From Verrucomicrobiia bacterium (GTDB taxonomy: Bacteria; Verrucomicrobiota; Verrucomicrobiia; Verrucomicrobiales; DEV007): a stretch of DNA of 64,000 nt. This document shows positions 10,208-18,046 of this stretch, in pieces. Both the position numbers and the translations under genes were made by a program. Location of the stretch: contig JAUICH010000009.1 of NCBI GenBank assembly GCA_030427505.1, forward strand, positions 124,001 to 188,000, read 5' to 3'. The notes under the pieces were generated by a model that was not told where the DNA came from, did no database searches, and saw nothing but the letters and a program-made list of their open reading frames with translations. The first letter of the stretch is position 1. Every line of letters starts with the position of its first letter.

Positions 10208-10795
10208 ATGGAGTTCTCCCCCATCAAGATTCGCTTTCACTGGACGGAAGCCGCCGCGGTGCAAGCCTACCGTTGGCATCAACAGGGTTCGCGGTTCGCC
10301 CCCAGGAACCTCATCATCTACGCCATTCTGGGAGCCTTGATCATTGCGGGAAACTTGGGGCTCCGGGATGAGGACACGTCGCGGGCCGGGTTGGTAATGC
10401 TTTCCCTGGGGCTGTTCCTCCTGTTCTTCCGCTCCCGGATCAACGAGTGGTTCTTCCGGCTGCGCTTCCGGAAATCGCCGCTTCGAGACTTGGAAGTCGA
10501 AAAGGAGTTCACCACCGAAGGCGTGGTGACACGGACCAAACTGGCCACCGAAGACCTGAAGTGGAGCGCTTTTTCGAAGTTACTGGAAACCACCAAGGGG
10601 GTGCTCCTCTACACAGACCCGGCGGTGTTTCATTGGGTGCCGAAATCGTGCTTCGACAACGAAGAGGACTACGGAGACCTCGTGGTGCTGGCGATGAACC
10701 AAGCCGGCAACTACCAGTCAGTAGGCATGGAAGGATGGCGAACGATGATGGACTGGAAAAAACTCCTGAATCAAGGAGACCGTAGGACTCGTTGA
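10208..10795 (+). CDS. YcxB-like membrane protein
   Basis: This protein has 195 residues. Two hydrophobic segments lie at about 36-55 and 62-80 (IIYAILGALIIAGNLGL, GLVMLSLGLFLLFF). The C-terminal half contains WSAFSKLLETTKGVLLYTDPAVFHWVPKSCF, which is the pattern of the YcxB-like domain: a Trp-x-x-Phe start, then a strand pair and a phrase resembling IPKRAF. YcxB proteins are small membrane proteins of unknown function. The gene is divergent from sir2 and convergent with the next gene. Function unknown. Confidence 0.75.
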   Translation: MEFSPIKIRFHWTEAAAVQAYRWHQQGSRFAPRNLIIYAILGALIIAGNLGLRDEDTSRAGLVMLSLGLFLLFFRSRINEWFFRLRFRKSPLRDLEVEKEFTTEGVVTRTKLATEDLKWSAFSKLLETTKGVLLYTDPAVFHWVPKSCFDNEEDYGDLVVLAMNQAGNYQSVGMEGWRTMMDWKKLLNQGDRRTR

Positions 10796-10815
10796 CGACT
10801 TGGGGCGTCATTCAC

Positions 10816-11376
10816 CTAGCGTGAGATGATCTGCTGACGCTTTTCCTTATAGGTGCTGTCCAACTCCGCCTGCTCGCCCTCCAAGTCGATCCTCGCCTTT
10901 CTCACCGCATCCAGATAGTAGGTCCAGTAGTTGACCTCCTCCGCCTTGTTTTCGGCTACCCGCTGGCGATCGGCGTCAGAAGTGCGGATCCCTCTGTCGA
11001 TATCGTAGTGTTCTCTGAATCCGGACTCTATGGCGGCGTATTTTTCCTCCACTCCTTTGAGCCGGCTCTTGGCGGTAATTTCGTTTTTGTCGAGCGTCCG
11101 TTTCTTGTCGTCTATGACTGCCTGTTCCCGCTTCAACCACATCTCCAACTCATCCAATTGCTGCACCATGGTGGGTCCTGAGGGAGGTGATATCGCGTGC
11201 TTGGATCTCAGCTCCGCCAATTCTTCTTCGGCCCTCTTGGCCGCCACTTCCGAATCGTGCGCCAGGCGCTTATAGTGCGCCACTTCGCTTTGCAGCGCCG
11301 GCACATGGCCAAAGTAGACGTAACCAGCCGCCGTGACCGCGCCCAGGAACATCAGGAATAGGACACCTTCTCTCAT
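10816..11376 (-). CDS. Membrane-anchored coiled-coil protein of unknown function
   Basis: This protein has 186 residues. One N-terminal membrane helix (VLFLMFLGAVTAAGYVYFG, residues 5-23) is followed by an almost wholly helical, charged region with heptad spacing at about 30-65 and 80-180. The composition (Glu, Lys, Ala, Arg) supports a coiled coil. No catalytic motif is visible. It ends 20 bases from the convergent YcxB-like gene. I do not recognise a family. About 185 bases separate its start from pncA, with nothing recognisable in them. Confidence 0.7.
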   Translation of the reverse strand: MREGVLFLMFLGAVTAAGYVYFGHVPALQSEVAHYKRLAHDSEVAAKRAEEELAELRSKHAISPPSGPTMVQQLDELEMWLKREQAVIDDKKRTLDKNEITAKSRLKGVEEKYAAIESGFREHYDIDRGIRTSDADRQRVAENKAEEVNYWTYYLDAVRKARIDLEGEQAELDSTYKEKRQQIISR

Positions 11377-11561
11377 ATGACTTTCAGACTCTGGCTACAT
11401 TTCACGAGCCCCCGACTCAATTCGCTACCCAGCTCGGAATCAAGACAAAAACGGTCCCAAACCTGCCATCTAAGCAGACTCTCCGCTTAATAAGCTCTCG
11501 CAGCCGGATCAGCGATTCGGCCCACGCGATGAGGCCGTCCTACCATTGTCTAACTGTCAGG

Positions 11562-12179
11562 CTATCCCTGGCCCACCAGTTCTCCAGACCGCGCCACGCT
11601 TCCCCCGGCGGCCTCGATCTCCGCGAAGGCAGCTTGCACCTCCTCTTCGTTGAGGCCGCGTGTGGCGTCTTTCAGCACCGTTACCTGGAAGCCGTCTTTC
11701 AGAGCATCCAGCGCCGTGTATTTCACACAATATTCGGTAGCCAGCCCGGCCACATGCACTTCTTCGACTCCGCGTTCTTTCAAATACTCCGACATGCCGG
11801 TGCTCTTCCGGTGTCCGTTGTCGTAAAAGCCACTGTAGCTGTCGATCTCCGGATCGGTCCCTTTGCGAAACATCTTTTCGAAACGTCCGCTCTGTAGCCC
11901 GGTCGCGTACTCCGCGCCGATCGATCCCTGCACGCAGTGGTCCGGCCAGAGGATCTGCTCCAGACCATTCAGATCGATCACGTCCAACGGCTTCTTACCC
12001 GGATGCTGGCTGGCAAAGCTCTTGTGATTCTCCGGGTGCCAGTCCTGTGCCGCGACGATGCAGTCGTACCGGTCCATCAGGTCATTGATGACGTGTACCA
12101 CCATGTCGCCATCTGGCACCGGAAGATCTCCATCTTCCAGAAAATCATTTTGTACATCCACCACGATTAGCGCTTTCAT
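11562..12179 (-). CDS. pncA: Nicotinamidase
   Basis: This protein has 205 residues, usual for PncA. It hydrolyses nicotinamide to nicotinic acid in NAD salvage. The catalytic triad is visible: Asp8 (VVDVQNDF), Lys106 (FRKGTD) and Cys151 (LATEYCVKYTA). The metal site is Asp46/His48/His52 in QDWHPENH. The cis-peptide region GLATEYCV is typical of the isochorismatase-like superfamily, and the DWHP-x-NH motif separates nicotinamidases from other members. It lies 75 bases downstream of nrtR on the same strand, so it is probably in the nrtR operon and controlled by the palindrome before nrtR. The product would feed PncB, encoded 2.2 kb away. Confidence 0.95.
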   Translation of the reverse strand: MKALIVVDVQNDFLEDGDLPVPDGDMVVHVINDLMDRYDCIVAAQDWHPENHKSFASQHPGKKPLDVIDLNGLEQILWPDHCVQGSIGAEYATGLQSGRFEKMFRKGTDPEIDSYSGFYDNGHRKSTGMSEYLKERGVEEVHVAGLATEYCVKYTALDALKDGFQVTVLKDATRGLNEEEVQAAFAEIEAAGGSVARSGELVGQG

Positions 12180-12254
12180 ATTCGTTTACCTTTCCAGTTA
12201 GGGATTCTTGCTCTCGGCCCACTATCGATATTGCTGGTCCACCTGGGGCGTTCG

Positions 12255-12953
12255 TCAGAGTTCAAAGTGGAAACCCGCCTTTTCTTTCTGGCGGTATGCT
12301 TTTTCGTCAAAGGCGTAGAGCTTAGCGGCCCGGTGCCGAACGTTCTCCTGCACCTCGCCAAGGTCCCGCAGGATGCCCATGGCGAGCACCTTTTTCCGGA
12401 AGTTCCGTTTGTCCACCGGCTGTTCTAAAATGATCTCATAAAGACGCTGGAGTTGCGAGAGGGTAAACTTCCGGGGCAACAGCTCGAAACCAACCGGCTG
12501 ATAGCTGAGTTTCCCCCGCAGGCGAGCCAGCGCCACGTCCAGGATCCGCCGGTGGTCGAAGGCCAACTCCTTCTCCCGTCTCTTCACCGGAAACCACGCC
12601 GCCTTCTTCGCATCGGTACCGGCTTCCAACTCATAGTCGTCCAGATTCACCAAAGCATAATAGGTTACGCTCACCACATGCTCCCGCGGATCGCGGTCCG
12701 GCTCGCCGAAGGTGTAGAGTTGCTCCAGAAAGACATCGCGCAGGCCGGTTTCTTCATCCAGTTCGCGCCGCGCGGCGGTTTCCAGAGACTCTCCCACCCG
12801 GACAAAACCACCTGGAATGGCCCAGCGGCCTTTGAAAGGTTTCTGCCCGCGTTCCACCAACAATACCCACAACTCATCGAGCCCGGTATTCAGACCAAAA
12901 ATCACACAGTCCACGGTCAACGCGGGTCTCGGGTGGAGATAGGTGGCACTCAT
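12255..12953 (-). CDS. nrtR: NrtR-type Nudix transcriptional regulator of NAD metabolism
   Basis: This protein has 232 residues. The N-terminal Nudix domain contains an intact Nudix box at residues 49-71 (GFVRVGE, then RELDEETGL), so ADP-ribose or related hydrolysis is possible. The C-terminal 90 residues ([31 protein letters not shown] split over 146-176, then [13 protein letters not shown]) are the NrtR-type winged-helix DNA-binding domain. NrtR proteins repress NAD biosynthesis genes and respond to ADP-ribose derivatives. The neighbours pncA and pncB and the two matching palindromes support this assignment over a plain Nudix hydrolase. The start ATG lies 4 bases from a perfect 53-bp palindrome, consistent with autorepression. 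Confidence 0.93.
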   Translation of the reverse strand: MSATYLHPRPALTVDCVIFGLNTGLDELWVLLVERGQKPFKGRWAIPGGFVRVGESLETAARRELDEETGLRDVFLEQLYTFGEPDRDPREHVVSVTYYALVNLDDYELEAGTDAKKAAWFPVKRREKELAFDHRRILDVALARLRGKLSYQPVGFELLPRKFTLSQLQRLYEIILEQPVDKRNFRKKVLAMGILRDLGEVQENVRHRAAKLYAFDEKAYRQKEKAGFHFEL

Positions 12954-12957
12954 GGCG

Positions 12958-13010
12958 TTCGATTACCCTTTACTTAGTGTCAAAAGAACACTAAGTAAAG
13001 GGTAATCGAA
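12958..13010. promoter_or_regulatory. Perfect 53-bp palindrome, probable NrtR operator
   Basis: Two perfectly complementary 23-base arms (12958-12980 and 12988-13010) flank a 7-base centre. The inner core is CTTAGTGT-N7-ACACTAAG, repeated upstream of pncB. The palindrome ends 4 bases before the nrtR start codon and 66 bases before the divergent globin gene, so one repressor could control both. Arms this long are more than a dimeric operator needs, and a transcript through the site would form a very stable hairpin. Confidence 0.88.
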
Positions 13011-13076
13011 ACAGTTTCTGAGCAAGTTGCGTGTTTTTGGTTCAATGGCGCGGAGTGTGCGGTTATAGATGACATC

Positions 13077-13466
13077 ATGCCCACCAATCAGGACGAACCC
13101 ACCCTTTACGATCGCGTTGGCGGAGAAGCAGGCATCTCCAACCTGGTAACGAAATTTTATGCCCGTGTACTGACGGATCCGAAACTCTCTCCGTTTTTCG
13201 AACAATCCGCGATGAGCCACCTGCGGCGCATGCAGATGGAGCTTTTCAGCACCGCCCTGGGCGGTCCCATCACCTACACCGGCCGGCCCCTCCGCGAAGT
13301 TCACCACGGCAGAGGCATCAAGAAAGAACATGTCCAGCTCTTCGTCGATCACCTCCTGGAAACGCTCAAGGGATTCGACCTGACCAACCAGGAGATCATG
13401 GACATCATTAGCCGGATTAATACCTTCGCGGACTCCGTAACGGGAGAGTCCACCGTGGACGGCTGA
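13077..13466 (+). CDS. Group 1 truncated haemoglobin
   Basis: This protein has 129 residues, the normal length for a truncated globin. The start TLYDRVGGEAGISNLVTKFY is diagnostic for the family. The proximal haem ligand is probably His76 in REVHHGRGI, aligned with the AHxGLGI motif of group 1 globins. Such proteins bind O2 or NO and are commonly linked to nitrosative or oxygen stress. The gene diverges from nrtR and shares the intergenic palindrome, so NAD-linked control is possible but unproven. Confidence 0.9.
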   Translation: MPTNQDEPTLYDRVGGEAGISNLVTKFYARVLTDPKLSPFFEQSAMSHLRRMQMELFSTALGGPITYTGRPLREVHHGRGIKKEHVQLFVDHLLETLKGFDLTNQEIMDIISRINTFADSVTGESTVDG

Positions 13467-13667
13467 GGCAGAACCCTTCGCGGAACGAGAAGCGCTGAGT
13501 TCTCTGGACACGCAGGCTGACTGAGCTATAATTACCATATTTTCAGACGAATTCCACAGTTTGGGTGACTGGTGTCAACCTCTCTGTTTGACCTTCAACA
13601 AAGGGCTGTCGCGTTCAGCCTTGTGAGTCCGTTCGAGTCCTTTGATGCCCTCCCGTTGTTCCCGCCC

Positions 13668-14387
13668 ATGACCGCCGCCCCCGTGCCAAAAAATGAGTCC
13701 GACCGGATCAAGGCACTTCGAAGCTACGAAATCCTCGACTCCGCGCCGGAACTTACCTACGACGATTTCACGCACTTGGCGGCGGACCTATGCGATGTGC
13801 CGATCTCTTTTATCAGTCTCGTCGATTCCCACCGCCAGTGGTTCAAGTCCCGGCTCGGAACCGAAGTGTGCGAGACAAAGAGAGAACACGCTTTCTGCGC
13901 GCACACCATCCTCCAAAATGCAGTCATGGTCATCCCGGACACGTCCCTGGATGAACGATTTCATGACAGCCCCCTGGTATTGGGTAGTCCCTACATTCGC
14001 TTTTACGCGGGTGCTCCCCTGACGACGCCGGACGGCCACGCCATCGGATCTCTCTGCGTGGTGGATACCAAGCCCAGACAACCTACACGGGTGCAGATTC
14101 AGGGGTTGGAAGCCCTGGCCCGTCAAGTCATGCACCTTCTCGAACTGCAACGAACCATGAAGGAACTCGCCACCGCGCTGGAGAGAGTCAAGACATTGGA
14201 AGGGCTGGTCCCCATCTGCTGCTACTGCCACGGGGTGCGTGACGACAGGGGCTTCTGGAACAGTCTGGAAAAATTCATGCAGGACAATTCAGATTTCAAA
14301 CTCAGCCATGGAATCTGTCCGGACTGTGCGGAAAAATACTATCCCGGCATTGTCACGGAGGCAGACCGTTCCACCACCGCTTCCTGA
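13668..14387 (+). CDS. GAF sensor protein with C-terminal Cys4 module
   Basis: This protein has 239 residues from the ATG chosen. Residues 10-160 form a GAF domain with the common signature ALRSYEILDSAPELTYDDF, ISLVDSHRQWFKS, then FYAGAPLTTPDGHAIGSLCV. A short helical linker leads to residues 180-226, VPICCYCHGVRDDRGFW and HGICPDCAEKYYP, where Cys184/Cys187 and Cys217/Cys220 could bind zinc. This small module commonly ends PAS, GAF and receiver proteins that lack a kinase or other output domain. A GTG at 13572 would add 32 residues without GAF similarity, so the start is uncertain. Ligand and partner are unknown. It ends 28 bases from the convergent pncB. Confidence 0.85.
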   Translation: MTAAPVPKNESDRIKALRSYEILDSAPELTYDDFTHLAADLCDVPISFISLVDSHRQWFKSRLGTEVCETKREHAFCAHTILQNAVMVIPDTSLDERFHDSPLVLGSPYIRFYAGAPLTTPDGHAIGSLCVVDTKPRQPTRVQIQGLEALARQVMHLLELQRTMKELATALERVKTLEGLVPICCYCHGVRDDRGFWNSLEKFMQDNSDFKLSHGICPDCAEKYYPGIVTEADRSTTAS

Positions 14388-14415
14388 CCGTTGATAACGC
14401 TCACGCTATGTTGTC

Positions 14416-15849
14416 CTATACGTCCTGGCCGGAATACTCCGCCGTGAGCCGTTCTTTCAGCGCGGCCAGGGAAGGTTCGAGACCAACTTCGTAGGTAGCG
14501 CTATCCCTTTTCCCCTTTCCCTCATCCGCTTCGTCCGAAGCTCCGAATTGGTGCTGACTCCTCCTGACGGCGTTTCTTGCCGCTTCGAGCCCGGGAAATT
14601 CATAAACGAGCCGGCCACCACGGAACACGGGTACCAATAGGTCCCTCCCCTCTTCAGCGGGCGCCTTAAGGGTTTCGCAGTAGAGGATGTCCTTCAGCGG
14701 ACGCCCTGTTTCCGGGTCCACCACGCGCCTCACCTGATGTACGCCCGGGATCGTGGATTTTCCCGGCGTGTCCGACACCTTCATGCAGTAGCGCCACGCC
14801 ACGTCCGGCGACGCGCGAAGCGCGGCAATCTTGTAAACGCCCCCTAATGCCGGGCAGTCCTGAGCGGTTACCAGTTGCGTGCCCACGCCCCACACCGCGA
14901 TCTTGGCGCCACGCGCTTTCAGCTTGCGAATTTCGTGTTCGTCCAAGTCACCGCTGCCTACGATGGCCGCGTCCGGAAACCCGGCTTCGTCGAGCAACTG
15001 CCTGGCCAGGATGCTCAGCTCCGCCAGGTCTCCCGAATCCAGGCGGATGCCCACTACTTCATGTCCTCTCTCGCGCAGCTTCCGCGCTGACTCGATGGCA
15101 TGAAGCACCCCGGTTTTCGTGTCGTAGGTGTCCACCAGGAAGACGCAGTTGTTAGGCAGGGCATCCGCGTAGGCCTCAAAAGCTTCCGGTTCGCTGTCGA
15201 AAGACATCACCCAGCTATGGGCGTGGGTGCCTTTCACCGGAATGCCGAAGAGGCGTCCCGCCAGCAGGTTCGAAGTGGCGGCGCACCCTCCCACATAGGC
15301 GGCGCGGGCCGCCGTTACCGCGCCATCAATGCCCTGGGCGCGGCGCAATCCAAACTCCAGAACGGCTTCGCCCTCCGCGGCGGCGACCACACGGGCGGCC
15401 TTGGTGGCGATCAGGGTCTGAAAGTTCACCAGGTTCAGCAACGGCGTTTCGAGCAACTGGCACTGTAGTAGCGGTCCGCGCACGCGAATCATGGGCTCTT
15501 GGGCGAACACCGCTTCGCCCTCTTCCACGGCGTCGATGTCGCAGGTGAAGCTGAGCTCCGCCAGGTAGTCGACGAACCCTGCATCGAACAGCGGCTGACC
15601 GTTGTTTCCCAGAAGCCCGGCCAGATAAGCCAGGTCGTCTTCCGTGAAGCGGAAGTCTCTCAGATACTCCACCACATAAGCCAGACCGCAGGCAATTGCG
15701 TAGCCTTGACCGAACGGAGCCCGGCGGAAAAACAGATGAAACACCGCCTCCTCATCCTGACGGCCGGATTTCCAGTAACCATAGGCCATGGTGAGCTGGT
15801 AGAGATCCGTCAGTAAGGCCAGCGCGGGCTGATAAAGTTGCTGCAACAT
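14416..15849 (-). CDS. pncB: Nicotinate phosphoribosyltransferase
   Basis: This protein has 477 residues, typical of the bacterial PncB-2 type. It converts nicotinic acid plus PRPP to nicotinate mononucleotide, the committed step of niacin salvage. Family sequence is clear: [15 protein letters not shown] at the N terminus, EFGLRRAQG near residue 170, [11 protein letters not shown] near residue 220 (containing the catalytic His region), VDTYDT and [13 protein letters not shown], then a phosphate-binding region ending [11 protein letters not shown]. It takes the product of PncA. A palindrome identical in core to the one before nrtR lies 28 bases upstream of its start, so NrtR control is expected. 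Confidence 0.96.
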   Translation of the reverse strand: MLQQLYQPALALLTDLYQLTMAYGYWKSGRQDEEAVFHLFFRRAPFGQGYAIACGLAYVVEYLRDFRFTEDDLAYLAGLLGNNGQPLFDAGFVDYLAELSFTCDIDAVEEGEAVFAQEPMIRVRGPLLQCQLLETPLLNLVNFQTLIATKAARVVAAAEGEAVLEFGLRRAQGIDGAVTAARAAYVGGCAATSNLLAGRLFGIPVKGTHAHSWVMSFDSEPEAFEAYADALPNNCVFLVDTYDTKTGVLHAIESARKLRERGHEVVGIRLDSGDLAELSILARQLLDEAGFPDAAIVGSGDLDEHEIRKLKARGAKIAVWGVGTQLVTAQDCPALGGVYKIAALRASPDVAWRYCMKVSDTPGKSTIPGVHQVRRVVDPETGRPLKDILYCETLKAPAEEGRDLLVPVFRGGRLVYEFPGLEAARNAVRRSQHQFGASDEADEGKGKRDSATYEVGLEPSLAALKERLTAEYSGQDV

Positions 15850-15876
15850 GAGAAAGAATGCGGTCGTTGGATATTC

Positions 15877-15899
15877 CTTAGTGTCGTTTTTACACTAAG
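15877..15899. promoter_or_regulatory. Probable NrtR operator upstream of pncB
   Basis: The site reads CTTAGTGT, a 7-base spacer, then ACACTAAG. The arms and spacer length match the centre of the nrtR palindrome exactly. It is 28 bases before the pncB start codon. Unlike the nrtR copy, symmetry stops near the core, so these 8-base arms are probably the minimal recognition element. Confidence 0.85.
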
Positions 15900-16025
15900 T
15901 CAAGCTGCGACGAAAATTTACCGGACCACTTTGGACATCTCTGCCAAGGCACCCCCTTCCAGAGACGCCGGAAGTCGAGTAAGATTCAGGTAATTCCCCA
16001 GATGCCGTGCGCCCCTATGAAACAC

Positions 16026-16058
16026 CAAAGGCGCGGACTCATGAAAGCCGCGCCTTTG
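16026..16058 (-). terminator. Hairpin after sufT, probable terminator
   Basis: An 11-base perfect stem (CAAAGGCGCGG / CCGCGCCTTTG) with an 11-base loop lies 40 bases after the sufT stop on the minus strand. The following tail on that strand is only weakly U-rich (GTGTTTC), so termination strength is uncertain. Confidence 0.55.
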
Positions 16059-16098
16059 AAAAATGGCCGGTTGTCTCCGGCGATAAGAGATTTGCTGG

Positions 16099-16656
16099 CT
16101 AGATCATGCCGAGCTTCATCTTTCCTTCTTCGCTGATCATGTCCTGGTTCCACGGCGGATCCCAGACGAGATCCACCCGGGCATTGTCGATGCCGTCGAG
16201 GGTGAGAATCTTGCTTTGGGCGTCAGCGGCGATGGTCGGCCCCATGCCACAGCCGGGCGCGGTAAGGGTCATCTTCACCTCCACGTTCTTCTGCCCTTCT
16301 TCTTCGAGGATGACGCAGTCGTAGACGAGGCCCAAGTCCACGATGTTGACGGGAATTTCGGGATCGTAAACGGTCTTGAGCTGCTCCCAGACCGCGGACT
16401 GGAGATCGCCTTCGGCCACGGCCTGCTGGACCGTGTTTTTCTTCTCCTTCTCAGCCTCGAGATCCAGGCCCAGGGCGTCCGCATTCCGGTCGGCGATCCG
16501 GGCGAGCCCCTGCTGGGTGGCCACGGTATAGGTGCCGCCCAGAGCCTGGGTGATCATGACCTTGGTCCCGGCGGGGAGGAGCATGGTATCGCCACTGGGA
16601 ATCTGAATGGCCTCAACCTCGCGGGTGAGTTCTATTTCTTCGTGCGTTCTCATCAA
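16099..16656 (-). CDS. sufT: Fe-S cluster assembly factor SufT
   Basis: This protein has 185 residues. The N-terminal 70 residues are a small beta-rich region seen in SufT proteins (IPSGDTMLLPAGTKVMITQ). The C-terminal part is a MIP18/DUF59 domain: VWEQLKTVYDPEIPVNIVDLG, MTLTAPGCGMG with its conserved Cys, and VDLVWDPPWNQDMISEEGK. SufT proteins help mature Fe-S proteins. It is the third gene of a three-gene operon after the IscU-like scaffold gene, with a 36-base gap. No sufB, sufC, sufD or sufS gene is in the window. Confidence 0.92.
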   Translation of the reverse strand: MMRTHEEIELTREVEAIQIPSGDTMLLPAGTKVMITQALGGTYTVATQQGLARIADRNADALGLDLEAEKEKKNTVQQAVAEGDLQSAVWEQLKTVYDPEIPVNIVDLGLVYDCVILEEEGQKNVEVKMTLTAPGCGMGPTIAADAQSKILTLDGIDNARVDLVWDPPWNQDMISEEGKMKLGMI

Positions 16657-16692
16657 CTGTGTCTGGAGAAAAAAGGCTTACGCCCGGTGAAG

Positions 16693-17241
16693 CTAGTTGT
16701 CTCCTTCTTTGTCGAGTTTGACGATCTTTACCTTGGTTCCTTTCGGGGCGGCGCCAAAGCTATGGGCCAGAGTGTCCGCCTGGGGTTGCGGCGGAGAAGC
16801 AGCGGGAACAACCGCTTCCCCCGTACTGGAAACGCCGGCGTGTTCTTTCTCTTCCGCCTCCAGGGCGCTGCGAAGAGCGCCCTCCACCATCTGGCCGCAG
16901 TGAATTTTCATTGGCGGCAGCGGGCCGAGGGGCTTGGAAAGTTCCGTCGAATCCAGGTTGCGGGCTTCTTCCAGGGTCTTTCCGGCCAGGAGCTGGGTCG
17001 CCACGCTGGCCACGGCAATGGCGGTCTGACAGCCGAAGCTCTGAAACGACGCGCGGTCGATCACTTTCTTCCCGTCTTTCTCCGCGAACTTCAGCCACAT
17101 GCGCACCATGTCGCCACAGTCGGGACTGCCCACCGTGCCTACGGCGTCCGCGTCGGCCATTTCGCCCATGTTCTGAGGATTCTCAAGGGCGGCCTGGATG
17201 CGGTCCTCGGTTTCGGTTTCTGAGGCGGGTGTCTGGCTCAT
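16693..17241 (-). CDS. IscU/SufU-like Fe-S cluster scaffold
   Basis: This protein has 182 residues. Residues 15-135 match the NifU N-terminal/IscU fold with the three cluster ligands: Cys42 (GSPDCGD, including Asp44), Cys71 (FGCQTAIA) and Cys115 (KIHCGQM). It would hold nascent Fe-S clusters. The C-terminal 45 residues are Ala/Pro/Glu-rich and probably disordered, an extension beyond the usual 130-150 residues. It lies between the rhodanese-like gene and sufT, with 43- and 36-base gaps, so the three are probably one transcript. Confidence 0.9.
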   Translation of the reverse strand: MSQTPASETETEDRIQAALENPQNMGEMADADAVGTVGSPDCGDMVRMWLKFAEKDGKKVIDRASFQSFGCQTAIAVASVATQLLAGKTLEEARNLDSTELSKPLGPLPPMKIHCGQMVEGALRSALEAEEKEHAGVSSTGEAVVPAASPPQPQADTLAHSFGAAPKGTKVKIVKLDKEGDN

Positions 17242-17284
17242 TTAGAATGCAGGAAAAAATATGGTGCGGATAGATTCCGGAAGC

Positions 17285-17881
17285 TTACTCCTCTTCGTAT
17301 TCGATCCGGTAGCGCGGAATGGAGGCATCTGCTTCCTGACTGTAGGCATCGATGCCGCCACGCAGGGCACGAACACTATTGAAGCCATGCCCAATAAGAT
17401 AAGCCGCCGCGTCCAGGGAACGGCCGCCGGTGTGATCGTATACGACCAGCGGCGTTTCCTTGTCCCAGGAGGTGAAGATTTCGTTCAGCAGATCGTTGGA
17501 AAAAAGCTTGGCTCCGGACAGGGAAACCGCCTCGAACTCTTCCCGGGTGCGAATATCGAGGAGAACCGGCGCGGCCTTACCTTCTTCGCCTTTGATCTCC
17601 GCAGCCAACTCGGTGGGTTCCACCAGGATCTTCGCGTCCGCGTCGTGGGTGTCCTGGATGTGGGCAATGACTTCGTCTACCGGGATGTTTTCATTGCGGG
17701 CGCAAACTTCCGCCAGCGTCTCTTCCGGCTGAAAGGCGCAACTCTGGCAACCGCCAATGTGGTAGCGGGCAAACAGCGCCCGGCGCGCGCCCGGGAAGGC
17801 CACGAGCACGTCTTTCATGCATGTGTCCGGGGCAAGGGCGGGCGTCTCCGTAACGGAACTGGAAGCAGCGGCAGCGGTCAT
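17285..17881 (-). CDS. Rhodanese-like protein lacking the catalytic Cys, with DUF1858-like N domain
   Basis: This protein has 198 residues. Residues 20-80 resemble the small DUF1858/ScdA-N type domain (DVLVAFPGARRALFARYHIGGCQSCAF) with Cys45 and Cys48. Residues 90-190 form a rhodanese domain (LLDIRTREEFEAVSLSGAK, VVYDHTGGRSLDAAAYL). The active-site loop normally reads CxxGxRS; here it is DHTGGRS, so Asp149 replaces the sulfur-carrying Cys and transferase activity is unlikely. It starts an operon with an IscU-like scaffold and SufT, so it may act as a binding or regulatory partner in Fe-S assembly, with Cys45/Cys48 as the possible redox pair. The role is inferred from neighbours. Confidence 0.85.
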   Translation of the reverse strand: MTAAAASSSVTETPALAPDTCMKDVLVAFPGARRALFARYHIGGCQSCAFQPEETLAEVCARNENIPVDEVIAHIQDTHDADAKILVEPTELAAEIKGEEGKAAPVLLDIRTREEFEAVSLSGAKLFSNDLLNEIFTSWDKETPLVVYDHTGGRSLDAAAYLIGHGFNSVRALRGGIDAYSQEADASIPRYRIEYEEE

Positions 17882-17980
17882 AAGTTTTTCAATATGGCCG
17901 GGATACGGCGGGGATTCAAGGGTGGGAGGACGGTTGGCCCGGTGCGGCCATTACAGAAAAATGACCTTCGAAGAACATTT

Positions 17981-17998
17981 ACACTAAAATTTTAGTGT
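17981..17998. promoter_or_regulatory. Upstream BlaI-type operator
   Basis: A perfect 18-base palindrome, ACACTAAAATTTTAGTGT, lies 43 bases before the blaI start. It has the ACA...TGT form of BlaI/MecI operators. The rhodanese operon starts at 17881 in the opposite direction, so it could in principle also be affected. Confidence 0.75.
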
Positions 17999-18018
17999 TT
18001 AAGCTTGCATCCAATCCC

Positions 18019-18046
18019 TTCATACACTAAAAAATCAGTGTATGAA
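18019..18046. promoter_or_regulatory. BlaI-type operator overlapping the blaI start codon
   Basis: Ten-base perfect arms (TTCATACACT / AGTGTATGAA) flank an 8-base AT-rich centre. The blaI ATG at 18042 lies inside the right arm. With the 17981 site this gives a tandem operator pair, the usual layout for BlaI autoregulation. Confidence 0.78.

Noticed and set aside
13625-13645. tRNA-like GTTCGAGTCC phrase
   Set aside because: The T stem does not pair and no cloverleaf can be drawn.
16216-17223. Plus-strand ORF of 335 codons
   Set aside because: It overlaps sufT and the IscU-like gene on the other strand, both of which have clear motifs.
17981-18046. Possible NrtR sites near blaI
   Set aside because: The arms resemble the NrtR core, but in opposite orientation (ACACTAA outward) and directly before blaI, so BlaI operators are more likely.
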